From the IMG/VR virus record IMGVR_UViG_3300023274_000007, positions 1 through 23,146 of that record: 23,146 bases of DNA; one strand, given 5' to 3'. Of the stretch, positions 12,431-19,699 are shown one piece after another. Source of the stretch: a virus. The notes under the pieces are model-generated. The model was not told the DNA's origin and ran no database searches. It worked only from the letters and a program-made list of their open reading frames with translations. Made by a program: the position numbers and the translations under genes. Every line of letters starts with the position of its first letter. The stretch's first letter is position 1.

Positions 12431-13392
12431 CAGGCCCGCCAGAACTTCGGGCGGTACGTGAACGACACGCTCATCCCCGTGGCGGCACCGACCACTGTGA
12501 CGCCCAGGTTCGTGGTGCTCGAGGGCGGGATGGGCGCGAAGCGCACCATGTCCTCACCGACCGAGGCCCACTTGTTCGCGCCGGTCTCGTCGATGATCGT
12601 CGCGACCCGCGGGTTCGTGTTCACCTCGATCCACTCCCCGGCATCCTTCGAGAACGGGATCGTGATCAGCCCGGACCCGAACGTCGCTGACGCTGACGTG
12701 AACGGGCCGGTGAAGCGCCACACCCCGTACGCGTTGGCGTCCCCGGGGTTGGTGATGGTGGCGGTGTCGATCGTCTGGCTGGACGAGATGTAGAACGGCG
12801 GGCCGAACCCACCCGGGGTGCCTCCGTAGAAGTTCACCCCGGGGGAGTACTTGAACGCCGACACGATCTCGTCGCCGTAGAAGAACGGGTCGTAGGCGCG
12901 CATCGTCAGCGAGTGCCGGATCCAGGAGATCCCGTAGGCGTTGGTACCGAAGTCGCCCTCGCCGCCTGCGACGTAGCGCAGATCCAGGGACCGGCGCTGA
13001 CCGTCCGGGGCGGTGACGGTGAACACTCCCGTCTGGTCCGGGCGGAGCGTCGTCATGAACCGACGATGCTCGTCACGCATCCCTTGCGGGGAATCGGCGA
13101 TGATGATCAGCGGCCATGACACGTCTCGGGGGAGGACGCTGTAGCCCTGCCACGCGGCGCCGTCAGCGGTGGCCGAGACGTCCGAGTAGTGCTCAAGCGG
13201 GGGCATGACGATGCCACCCCTGCCATCAGCCTCGAGCAGCGCCATGGAACTGAAGTCGCCGCCGAGGGTCCAGGTGTCCCCTGTCCAGCCGGTCCACGTC
13301 AGCAGAGGCTGAGCGTAGGCGGCCGGCAGGGGAGCGTCCGGTGTGGGGATGATCGGTCCGGGGGGCGGGGTGGTTCCGACTACGACCGGCAC
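12427..13392 (-). CDS. distal tail protein (Dit-like), 321 aa
   Basis: GTG 13392 is preceded by AGGAGG, a perfect ribosome site. Dit proteins form the ring between the tail tube and the tip. The position immediately after the tape measure gene and the sequence both fit: a Pro-rich start (TTPPPGPIIPTPDAPLPAA), WTGWTGDTWTLGG, a strand with SVLPRDVSWPLIII, DEHRRFMTTLRPDQTGVFTV, and RSLDLRYVAGGEGDF followed by RAYDPFFYG. The C-terminal half (about 195-321) is a beta-sandwich with GVWRFTGPFTSASATFGSG and FSKDAGEWIEVNTNPR, as in phage_tail-type Dit proteins. The stop overlaps the next start (GTGA). Confidence 0.85.
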   Translation of the reverse strand: MPVVVGTTPPPGPIIPTPDAPLPAAYAQPLLTWTGWTGDTWTLGGDFSSMALLEADGRGGIVMPPLEHYSDVSATADGAAWQGYSVLPRDVSWPLIIIADSPQGMRDEHRRFMTTLRPDQTGVFTVTAPDGQRRSLDLRYVAGGEGDFGTNAYGISWIRHSLTMRAYDPFFYGDEIVSAFKYSPGVNFYGGTPGGFGPPFYISSSQTIDTATITNPGDANAYGVWRFTGPFTSASATFGSGLITIPFSKDAGEWIEVNTNPRVATIIDETGANKWASVGEDMVRFAPIPPSSTTNLGVTVVGAATGMSVSFTYRPKFWRAW

Positions 13393-13401
13393 GTCCGCCT
13401 C

Positions 13402-16400
13402 CTAAATGTTGTAGCTGGTGGCCATGTCGCGGAACGCCTCGTCCACCTCGACGCGGGCGATCTCGGAGATCTCCCGATCGCCGATGAACACACGGATCTG
13501 CATCGGGCGGCCAACGGCCGCCTCCTGCTCCGCAGTGCGTACGGTCTCCGTCTTGCCGGTGCCGTTGTAGGCGAGAGTGCCGGGAGCCCAACCGCCCGCC
13601 TTGAGGCCGGTGTCGAACTTCTGCACACCGAGCGCCCTGGCAACCTCCGCCTGGAAGTTCTTCCCGCGGGGGTTGAGTAGGTCGAACGGGAGATCCCCTT
13701 CGAGACCAGGCCGTCCGCCATCCTTGAAGCCCTTGACCTTGGCCTGGTTGGTGAACAGTGGATCGAAGGCTCCGCGAGCTCCGGACCCGACAACGACTCC
13801 ACGTCCACCACGGGACTCGAAGTTGACGCCGTTGATGGTGGCGGCGGTGTGGCCCGGGTTGCCCTTGAACCAGCCGACCATGAACCGTCCGATGCCTGCG
13901 GCCATGTCGCCCCACGGCATCGACCCGGTAGCACCGAGCCGACTGAATGGGTTGCGTCCCTTGGCGTAGTTGATCAGCGCCGACACGAACCCCGAGCAGT
14001 CGTAGCCGTTCGGTCCTGCTGCACCCCACACGTAGGGCTTGCCTGCCTGGGATCGGCCGAAGTTCATCGCGCCGCCGAGTCCACCACCGGACTTCGCCAA
14101 CTGCTTAGCCATGGCGGTGGCCAGGACGTTCACGCTCGCACCGACACTCTTCGCCAGCGCGGTCGAGTCGCCTGAAGCACCGACTGTCAGGCCAGCCCGT
14201 CCACCCGCGGCGAGGCCGGGGATGATCGTCGCGGTGCCGGCATTCACCGACGCCATGGCTTGGTCGCCGTACTTCATCGACGACGCAGCCTTGACCACCC
14301 ACTCCTTGTTGCTGAGCGCATAGAGCCCTGCAGTGTCAGACGTGGTCGTGCCAGGCCCGCGAACCGGGCCGCCGGGGCCGCCCATCGCGCGGCGACCCAC
14401 TGAGGACGGTGAGGTCAGGTTGACCCCAGTGGAGGAGTACTTGATGGCGATGTCCACAGCCTGGTCGGTGATGCCGCCGAGCTTGCGGTTCACGTCGTCA
14501 CGGAAGGTGCCGAACTCCTTCGCGGCACCCTTCAGCTTCTCGCCCAGACCAGGCACCCAGCCGAACGCCTTAGCGGCACCCTCGAGCATGAACTCGATGA
14601 ACCCGAGGAACTTCTCGGCCACGTAGGCGAGTGATACCCGGACCGCTTCCTTGATGCTGTTGAACGCGTCGACCATGTAGCCGATGGTGGTGATGACGGC
14701 GCGGATCTGGCCGGCTACCAGCGGGAAGTACTCGTTGGCGAGCTTGCCCAGGATTGGGAAGATCTGCTCCACGACGAACTTCGCGACCGTCTTGAAGGCC
14801 GACACGATACTGTCGATCTGGGGGCGGTTGTCCTGGATCGCCTGCTTGACAGTGTTGAAGGCTTCCTTCAACTTCGCCAGGTGGGTCGAAACGAATTCAC
14901 CGACGATCGGCGCGACCGTGTCGACAAGGTACCCACCGAAGGACCGCAGCGGGGGGATGACGTTGTCTCGGATGAAGTTGCCGAACTCCACGACCCGCGG
15001 CAGAACCTCGGCTTTCAGGAAGCCGGCGAACTCCCTCAGTCGGGGCATCACGTCCGACTTGAAATACTCGAACGCCTCGCGGGCCTTGATGCCGATGTTC
15101 GCCATCACGCCCGGGAATCCGGCCGCTTCGGTCTTGCCTGTCTGGAACCCCTGGATCAGGGAGCCGAACCCGTCGACGGAGCCCTGTTTCAAGGTTCGGA
15201 AGAACCCAGTCAGGGTCTGCTGCGGCGTGGACCCGACGGTCTTCACCATCCGGTCCGCCGCACCTCCGACCTTGTCCAGCGCCGTCACGGCCTGGGAGGG
15301 GTCGAGAGCGAACAGCGCCTTGCCGAGATCCTCGGCCTGGGTGCCGAACAGTTCTACCGCGATCTGCGACTGCTTGACCGGGTCCTTGATCTTCCGCAGA
15401 CGGTCGAGCACGGTGTCGAGCCCGGCCGCGGCAGGCTTGCCACCCTTGGCAATTTGAGCAGCCATCTTCTCGGCGTCGATACCCAGGGATTTAAAGCCGG
15501 CAGCCGTGGTCTTCGACCCGTCGATCGCACGAATCGAGAACTCCTTGATGGAGTCCGCGACCAGATCGCCGTCGCGCGCGCCAGCCTTCAGGCCCTGGGA
15601 GATCAGCGCGGTGGCGGTGGTGCCATCAATGCCCATCTTGCGGAACTGGGTACCGTACTCATTCAGGGTGTCGAGGAAGTCCTCGGACTTATCCGCGCCG
15701 GTCTGGAAGCCGCGGGTGATGATATCCAGCGCTTCCGTGGCGTTCTTCGCGAGGCCGGTACGCATCAGCTGCCCAGTCGCCCGAGTGACGCCACCTAGAT
15801 CCTGGTCGAACGTCTGCGCCAGGGTCAGCACCTTGCCGGTGACCGGCTTGAGGTCGACCGAGTTCAGACCGACGTTCGTGTCCTGCACGACGCGTCGGAT
15901 AGCGTCGTTGACCTGACCGAGGGAATCGCCGTAGGCGCCCTTGTAAAGGTCGCCGGCGACCTTGCCGGCTTTCGCGGCCTCACCATCGGACAGACCGAGT
16001 TGAGCCTGGAACTTTGCCTTCGTGTCGCCCTGCGCGAGGGCCTCCTTGAACGACTCGATGAAGCCTGCCGCAGCGACTGCGCCGGCCGCAAGGCCGGCAG
16101 CAGCAGCGAAGCCGGTCTTGAAGAACGATGTGACCCTGCCACCGATCCCGGGCAGGCTCTTGGAGAACCCGACCCCGAACCGGTCGCCAGCCTTGTCGCC
16201 CTCGTCGTCGGTCTTGACCTTCGACAGCGCGTCCTTCAAGCCGCGGTTGAACTTCTCGCCCGACTCTGACCCAGACTGCTGTGCACTCTGGGCGGCCTTG
16301 GTCCGGGCCTTCTCCAGTGACGTCGCCGCCTTGGCTGCGACGTCACCTGCGGTAGCAGACTTCCGCTGAGCCGCAGCTAGCGCCTCTTCCGCAGCGACAG

Positions 16401-16668
16401 CCCGGGCGGATGTGGCACCGAACTTCTCGCGGGCCTCCCCAAGCTTTGCCTCGGCAACCCTGACCTTGCCCGCGGCATCGGCTTCGGCGGTACGCGCCTT
16501 ACCCAATGCGTCACCGAGCTTCGAGATCTTCGCCTCGGCAGCCTTTGCGGCTGCGTTGGCCAAGCGCTCGCCGTACTCCTTGCCAGCCTTGTCGCCTTCC
16601 TTCTTGACGTCGCTCATCCCGGTGAACTTGGGACCGACCTCAATGAAGGCGTCGTACAGCCTGCCCAT
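13402..16668 (-). CDS. tape measure protein with NlpC/P60 peptidase domain, 1088 aa
   Basis: This is the longest gene in the window. It sets tail length and is injected with the DNA. The start ATG 16668 overlaps the upstream stop (TAATG). Order: N-terminal coiled coil, residues about 20-130; hydrophobic Ala-rich stretch at 183-205; TP901-type central core with DTNVGLNSVDLKPVTGKVL and GVTRATGQLMRTGLAKNATE (about 265-330); long helical and amphipathic region 520-740; Gly-rich linker; NlpC/P60 domain from about 868 (MNFGRSQAGKPYVWG) with catalytic Cys891 in YDCSGF and His940 in PGHTAATING. The peptidase cleaves peptidoglycan stem peptides and probably opens the wall at entry. A beta/helical tail (RVFIGDREISEIARVEVDEA) closes the protein. 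Confidence 0.95.
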   Translation of the reverse strand: MGRLYDAFIEVGPKFTGMSDVKKEGDKAGKEYGERLANAAAKAAEAKISKLGDALGKARTAEADAAGKVRVAEAKLGEAREKFGATSARAVAAEEALAAAQRKSATAGDVAAKAATSLEKARTKAAQSAQQSGSESGEKFNRGLKDALSKVKTDDEGDKAGDRFGVGFSKSLPGIGGRVTSFFKTGFAAAAGLAAGAVAAAGFIESFKEALAQGDTKAKFQAQLGLSDGEAAKAGKVAGDLYKGAYGDSLGQVNDAIRRVVQDTNVGLNSVDLKPVTGKVLTLAQTFDQDLGGVTRATGQLMRTGLAKNATEALDIITRGFQTGADKSEDFLDTLNEYGTQFRKMGIDGTTATALISQGLKAGARDGDLVADSIKEFSIRAIDGSKTTAAGFKSLGIDAEKMAAQIAKGGKPAAAGLDTVLDRLRKIKDPVKQSQIAVELFGTQAEDLGKALFALDPSQAVTALDKVGGAADRMVKTVGSTPQQTLTGFFRTLKQGSVDGFGSLIQGFQTGKTEAAGFPGVMANIGIKAREAFEYFKSDVMPRLREFAGFLKAEVLPRVVEFGNFIRDNVIPPLRSFGGYLVDTVAPIVGEFVSTHLAKLKEAFNTVKQAIQDNRPQIDSIVSAFKTVAKFVVEQIFPILGKLANEYFPLVAGQIRAVITTIGYMVDAFNSIKEAVRVSLAYVAEKFLGFIEFMLEGAAKAFGWVPGLGEKLKGAAKEFGTFRDDVNRKLGGITDQAVDIAIKYSSTGVNLTSPSSVGRRAMGGPGGPVRGPGTTTSDTAGLYALSNKEWVVKAASSMKYGDQAMASVNAGTATIIPGLAAGGRAGLTVGASGDSTALAKSVGASVNVLATAMAKQLAKSGGGLGGAMNFGRSQAGKPYVWGAAGPNGYDCSGFVSALINYAKGRNPFSRLGATGSMPWGDMAAGIGRFMVGWFKGNPGHTAATINGVNFESRGGRGVVVGSGARGAFDPLFTNQAKVKGFKDGGRPGLEGDLPFDLLNPRGKNFQAEVARALGVQKFDTGLKAGGWAPGTLAYNGTGKTETVRTAEQEAAVGRPMQIRVFIGDREISEIARVEVDEAFRDMATSYNI

Positions 16669-16976
16669 TACCGGGCGCCCTTGACGGACTTGGCCGCTTC
16701 ACGCAGCGCGGGGTGGGCGGGGGTATCCTCTGTGCCGAACTCGTAGTACGGCCCGGCCTCGTCGATGTCCAGGTCGTATCCGACGCGACGCACAAGAACG
16801 CCATCACTGCGGAGCTCGTCCACAACCACGACGGACTGGGCGGTTCCGCCGGTGACTTTCTTGATGCGCCGGCGCGTCTCGGCCTTGATCGCGTTGGCGC
16901 GCTCGTCGAGCTTCCGCTGGACGGCAGGGGAGTTCATGATCTCCTGGTACTCACGGTCGGACAGGCGGTTAGGCAT
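16668..16976 (-). CDS. HK97 gp10-like small virion protein, 102 aa
   Basis: ATG 16976 has GGGAGGT upstream; the longer frame to 17012 overlaps the chaperone gene. The N-terminus is helical (LSDREYQEIMNSPAVQRKLD, then ANAIKAETRRRIKKVTGG). The C-terminal part carries strands SVVVVDELRSDGVLVRRVG and the motif GPYYEFGTEDTPAHPALREA, which is the signature ending of gp10-like neck or tail-completion proteins. These usually lie between connector and tail terminator; here the gene is between the chaperones and the tape measure. The family call rests on the C-terminal motif only. Confidence 0.6.
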   Translation of the reverse strand: MPNRLSDREYQEIMNSPAVQRKLDERANAIKAETRRRIKKVTGGTAQSVVVVDELRSDGVLVRRVGYDLDIDEAGPYYEFGTEDTPAHPALREAAKSVKGAR

Positions 16977-16995
16977 GGCTACCTCCCGTGAGTTG

Positions 16996-17699
16996 TCAGG
17001 CGATCTCTCCACGCATGAACGCCTTGCGGCGTTCGCGGAGACGCTCGGCTTCGGCGATCTCCTTGGCGGTGATCGGTTCGTCGAGCCAGTCGAGGAACTT
17101 CCTGGTGCGGCAGTCCTCGGCGCACACCAGTCCGATACCGGGGCGCTCCTTGCAGTCGGAGTGCTCGGTCTTGTAGAGCAGGTGCGTGTAGATCAGGTTG
17201 AACAGCTGCCGCACGGACAGGCGGTTCAGCCAGCCAGCACTTCGCTGATCGGCCGCAGGTAGGTCGGGGTCGTCGCGTCGTGCGGTTCCCCACCAAAGGC
17301 CGGGGGTACTGAGGACGAGGTATTCGAACTCGGCGAAGTTGGCAACTGCCCATCCGGCGAGTCGGACACCTGCACGGTAGGGCGTTCCCCACCGCTTGCC
17401 TGGAACAGGGCCATGACCAGTTCCATCAGCGAGGTGGTGTCGGCCTTCTTCTGGACCGCGGTCTTGTAGAACCGCTTGAAGCCTTCCTCGCCTAGGCAGA
17501 TCTCGAGCGCCGACCACATGGCGACCATGGCCTCGTTCTCGGAGACCTTGCCGGTCATGCAGGCGGCGAGCTGGAACACGAGCATCGGTGGGATTTCGTC
17601 GACGATCTCGAACTTCTCGGTGAAGAAGTTGAAAGTGTCCTTCTCCGCGGCCGGGTCGAGCTCATTGACGGCGGCGCCGAAGTCTCCAAGGTGGCTCAC
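16996..17699 (-). CDS. tail assembly chaperone GT product by predicted -1 frameshift
   Basis: The frame that ends at 16996 has no convincing start of its own but continues the chaperone gene in the -1 frame past its stop at 17226. The read-on part begins SAGWLNRLSVRQLFNLIYTHLL, then KERPGIGLVCAEDCRTRKF and ends AEAERLRERRKAFMRGEIA. The G/GT pair upstream of the tape measure is a conserved siphovirus arrangement: GT recruits tail tube protein to the tape measure. The exact slip site is not certain. A run of five C (17302-17306) read A-CCC-CCG is my best candidate; T-GGG-GAA at 17287-17293 is another. The fusion would be about 234 residues. Confidence 0.7.
17226..17699 (-). CDS. tail assembly chaperone G, 157 aa
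   Basis: GTG 17699 follows GGAGG and overlaps a mini-ORF stop (GTGA). The first 105 residues form the helical chaperone domain: DPAAEKDTFNFFTEKFEIVD, then PPMLVFQLAACMTGKVSENE, EAMVAMWSALEICLGEEGFKRFYK-type helices, and TTSLMELVMALFQASGG. The last 50 residues are a Ser/Pro/Thr-rich linker (SDSPDGQLPTSPSSNTSSS) that ends YLRPISEVLAG. The position between major tail protein and tape measure, and the overlapping -1 frame, identify it. It keeps tape measure and tail tube protein soluble before assembly and is not expected in the virion. Confidence 0.82.
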   Translation of the reverse strand: MSHLGDFGAAVNELDPAAEKDTFNFFTEKFEIVDEIPPMLVFQLAACMTGKVSENEAMVAMWSALEICLGEEGFKRFYKTAVQKKADTTSLMELVMALFQASGGERPTVQVSDSPDGQLPTSPSSNTSSSVPPAFGGEPHDATTPTYLRPISEVLAG

Positions 17700-17755
17700 G
17701 ACAGCACCTCCACGTTCACGTCAGCGATGGGGGGTTCCCCCTGGAACCCGTTCAT
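17696..17755 (-). CDS. 19-aa mini-ORF linking major tail protein and chaperone
   Basis: ATG 17755 overlaps the stop of the major tail protein (TGATG), and its own TGA at 17696 overlaps the chaperone GTG (GTGA). The predicted peptide starts MNGFQGEPPIADVNVEVLS. It has no ribosome site of its own and also contains the GGAGG used by the chaperone gene. It may serve to carry ribosomes across the gap, or it may be a chance open frame of 60 bases. Confidence 0.35.
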   Translation of the reverse strand: MNGFQGEPPIADVNVEVLS

Positions 17756-18348
17756 CAGGTGGCCTGCGACAGGTTGCCGGAGGTGATGCGCTTGTACGGG
17801 GTGGTGAGGACCGACGGGTCGGGCATCTCGACGTCGAACGACACGGGAATGCCGTGCTTCGCGTCGATCGCGCCACGCTCGGTCTCGATACCGCCGGTGT
17901 TGAAGACCTGCGGCCAGATGAACGCCTCGTCCTCGTCGAGCGACAGGAACGCCAGCATCACGCGCACCTCGGCGCCGATGAGCGGTGGGACGAACACGGA
18001 CATCTTCGTGGTCGTCGTGCCGGTGACGGTGATGGTGCCGCCGTTCGCGGCAAGCTTCCAGTTCACGTCCGACACGTGGTTCATGGCGAACGCGACCGAC
18101 CCGGCCTTGCCGGTGACCACGGAGCGGATGTTGTACGGGGTTTCCGCGACCTTGATCGGGGAGGAGTCGGTCGACTCCTGGTAGGTCATGCCCGCGTCGG
18201 TCGCGCCGGCCTCGACCCAGGAGGTCCAGGTGGCGGTGATCTTCGAGGCGGTGACACTGAAGGTGGGGATTGTGGTGCCGAGCGGCGCCCACAGGATCCG
18301 ACCCGGGCCAGTCTTGATCTGGCCCGGCTGGATGGTCGGTGCGGCCAT
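17755..18348 (-). CDS. major tail tube protein, 197 aa
   Basis: ATG 18348 has AAGGAAAG upstream, inside the preceding gene's end. Strands alternate with polar loops: QPGQIKTGPGRILWAPLGTT, FSVTASKITATWTSWVEAG, a conserved PIKVAETPYNIRSVVTGKAG, then SVAFAMNHVSDVNWKLAANG and TKMSVFVPPLIGAEVRVMLAF. The N-terminal G-P-G-R-I-L-x-A-P-x-G-T pattern is typical of actinophage tail tube subunits. It precedes the chaperone pair, the expected order. The protein polymerises into the tube around the tape measure. It has no C-terminal Ig-like domain, so it is a minimal version. Confidence 0.88.
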   Translation of the reverse strand: MAAPTIQPGQIKTGPGRILWAPLGTTIPTFSVTASKITATWTSWVEAGATDAGMTYQESTDSSPIKVAETPYNIRSVVTGKAGSVAFAMNHVSDVNWKLAANGGTITVTGTTTTKMSVFVPPLIGAEVRVMLAFLSLDEDEAFIWPQVFNTGGIETERGAIDAKHGIPVSFDVEMPDPSVLTTPYKRITSGNLSQAT

Positions 18349-18349
18349 G

Positions 18350-18550
18350 TCAGCTTTCCTTCACGGTCGAGCCGGTCGCCTCAGCGACGGCGGTCTGGGC
18401 AGCCTTGGTGGTCTCGGCGGACACGTAGTCCTGCCAGTCGTTGGCCTTGACGGCTTCCTCGGACACGCGGTCACCGACGCGGTAGGCGAAGACGCCACGG
18501 CCCGGGTCGCCGAACGGGATGTCCTGGGTCGCGATGAACGTCTTGCTCAT
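18350..18550 (-). CDS. small hypothetical protein, 66 aa, before the tail tube gene
   Basis: ATG 18550 follows CGGAGGT and overlaps the tail terminator stop (ATGA). The sequence MSKTFIATQDIPFGDPGRGV, then FAYRVGDRVSEEAVKANDW, is a small beta-barrel-like start with a helix, and the C-terminus is an Ala/Thr-rich tail (ETTKAAQTAVAEATGSTVKE). Small proteins of this type often lie between tail terminator and tail tube genes in actinophages; none has a role I can name. The long frame upstream in the same phase is a shadow. Confidence 0.7.
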   Translation of the reverse strand: MSKTFIATQDIPFGDPGRGVFAYRVGDRVSEEAVKANDWQDYVSAETTKAAQTAVAEATGSTVKES

Positions 18551-18954
18551 GGCGCTACCTCCGGTGAAATCGTGAACTTGACTTGGGTGATGAACCTGGG
18601 TCGGCCCGTCTCGGGGTCGGCCAGGGAAAACGGTCGGACGGTTGGGGCTGCGACGGTGACGCCGCTGGTTCCGCGCAGGTCGTAGATCGCGCCGCACACA
18701 GCGCGGGCGAGGTTCTGTGCCTGGTCGATGTCGTCCACTGCGTCAGTGGGCCCCCAGCAGTCGACCTGGTACTCGTAGTTCTCGAATCCAGGAGGGCCGA
18801 CTTCTGGCGGGACCATCGACAACTGGATCCTGGTGAGGGGCGTGTCGAGTCTGAAGGTGGACACTCGGTCCCCGATCAGGGGCTCGAGGACCGAGTGGCT
18901 TTTGAGGAAGTCGATCAGCACCGTGGTTGGGTCGGCGGCCAACTCGTAGAGCAT
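18547..18954 (-). CDS. tail terminator protein, 135 aa
   Basis: ATG 18954 follows a GGGGGG run at the normal distance. Tail terminators cap the tail tube and join it to the head. The N-terminal helix (LAADPTTVLIDFLKSHSVLE) is followed by strands: DRVSTFRLDTPLTRIQLSM, GFENYEYQVDCWGPTDAVD with the usual W-G, then the helix AQNLARAVCGAIYDL and a last sheet RFITQVKFTISPEV. The order helix, strand pair, helix, strand is that of DUF3168-type/tail-terminator proteins. Its position two genes before the tail tube gene agrees. Confidence 0.78.
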   Translation of the reverse strand: MLYELAADPTTVLIDFLKSHSVLEPLIGDRVSTFRLDTPLTRIQLSMVPPEVGPPGFENYEYQVDCWGPTDAVDDIDQAQNLARAVCGAIYDLRGTSGVTVAAPTVRPFSLADPETGRPRFITQVKFTISPEVAP

Positions 18955-18956
18955 GG

Positions 18957-19289
18957 CTACCCCCCGGTGACTCTGGTGACGACCATCTCCACGTGGTGCT
19001 CGCGGCTTGCGCGGCGGTGGCGTTCGATCTCGCCGTCGACCTCGTAGACGACGCCGAAGAACCGCCAACGATCCGAGGCGGTGATGTCCGCTCCTGCCGG
19101 CAGGAGTACGCGCCACGAGGTGACGGTGCGCTGCTGGTTGTCGACGTTCTCGCTGGTCGAGTTCGGCTGATGCTCACAGGGCAGGTCGAGCTCGCCGGGC
19201 GGCTGGTTCCAGTCGATCCGGTCGGGGCGGCCCTGGGTGCCTGCGACAACCACTCCCCTGAGGCGGGTGCCGCTGTCGCGGAAGCGCAC
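18957..19289 (-). CDS. head closure / head-tail connector protein, 110 aa
   Basis: GTG 19289 overlaps the upstream TAG (TAGTG). The protein is a small beta barrel: a basic N-terminus MRFRDSGTRLRGVVVAG, a loop with NQPPGELDLPCEH, then RTVTSWRVLLPAGADITASD and RWRFFGVVYEVDGEIER, finishing HHVEMVVTRVTGG. The motif W-R-V-L-L-P-A-G-x-D followed by D-x-(Y/W)-x-F-x-G-x-x-Y-E-V-D-G is characteristic of SPP1 gp16-like head closure proteins of actinophages. It lies directly before the tail terminator, as expected. Confidence 0.8.
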   Translation of the reverse strand: MRFRDSGTRLRGVVVAGTQGRPDRIDWNQPPGELDLPCEHQPNSTSENVDNQQRTVTSWRVLLPAGADITASDRWRFFGVVYEVDGEIERHRRASREHHVEMVVTRVTGG

Positions 19290-19690
19290 TACTCGACGCT
19301 CATGGTGAGCGCACCGATGGCCACGGTGAACGAGTCGCCGGAGATGCCGTCACGTGCGGTGTCGGCGGTCCAGTAGAAGATGAAGTCACCGGACGTGCCG
19401 GAGCTCGCGGACACCAAGGCCAGGTGGGTCACGCTGGCCGGGTCGAAGGACACCGGGCCGAACGTGATCAGGTTGGTGTTCGCGGTGACCTCAGCCGACG
19501 GGGCGCCCCAGGTCACGGACTGCCGGGCGTAGCCGGTACCACTGAGCTCAGCCATCGTCGACAGGATGGTGGCGTCGGTCGGTGCCGAGGTGAGCAGGGC
19601 GAGGTAGGTGGTGCGGGCGGTCTGCGTGGCACGGCCACTCATCGCGTCGAGGGCGATGTGCGAACCGGCAGTGCTGGCCTGTCCAGTCAT
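19289..19690 (-). CDS. virion-associated protein, 133 aa, partner of the repeat protein
   Basis: ATG 19690 comes nine bases after the stop of the repeat-rich gene and follows a GGAGGCACCC site (AGGAGG). The sequence starts MTGQASTAGSHIALDAMSG, then TYLALLTSAPTDATILSTM, ELSGTGYARQSVTWGAPS, NTNLITFGPVSFDPASVTHLAL-type strands, and ends GDSFTVAIGALTMSVE. The pattern S-G-T-G-Y-A-R-Q then V-T-W-G-A-P-S is a family I recognise from actinophage virion genes of unassigned role. It looks like a beta-sandwich. With its neighbour it interrupts the usual connector-to-head-closure order, so both may form a head or neck appendage. Confidence 0.65.
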   Translation of the reverse strand: MTGQASTAGSHIALDAMSGRATQTARTTYLALLTSAPTDATILSTMAELSGTGYARQSVTWGAPSAEVTANTNLITFGPVSFDPASVTHLALVSASSGTSGDFIFYWTADTARDGISGDSFTVAIGALTMSVE

Positions 19691-19699
19691 GGGTGCCTC

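Noticed and set aside
14881-15798. Plus-strand open frame of 305 codons
   Set aside because: It is entirely antisense to the tape measure gene and has the composition of a shadow frame.
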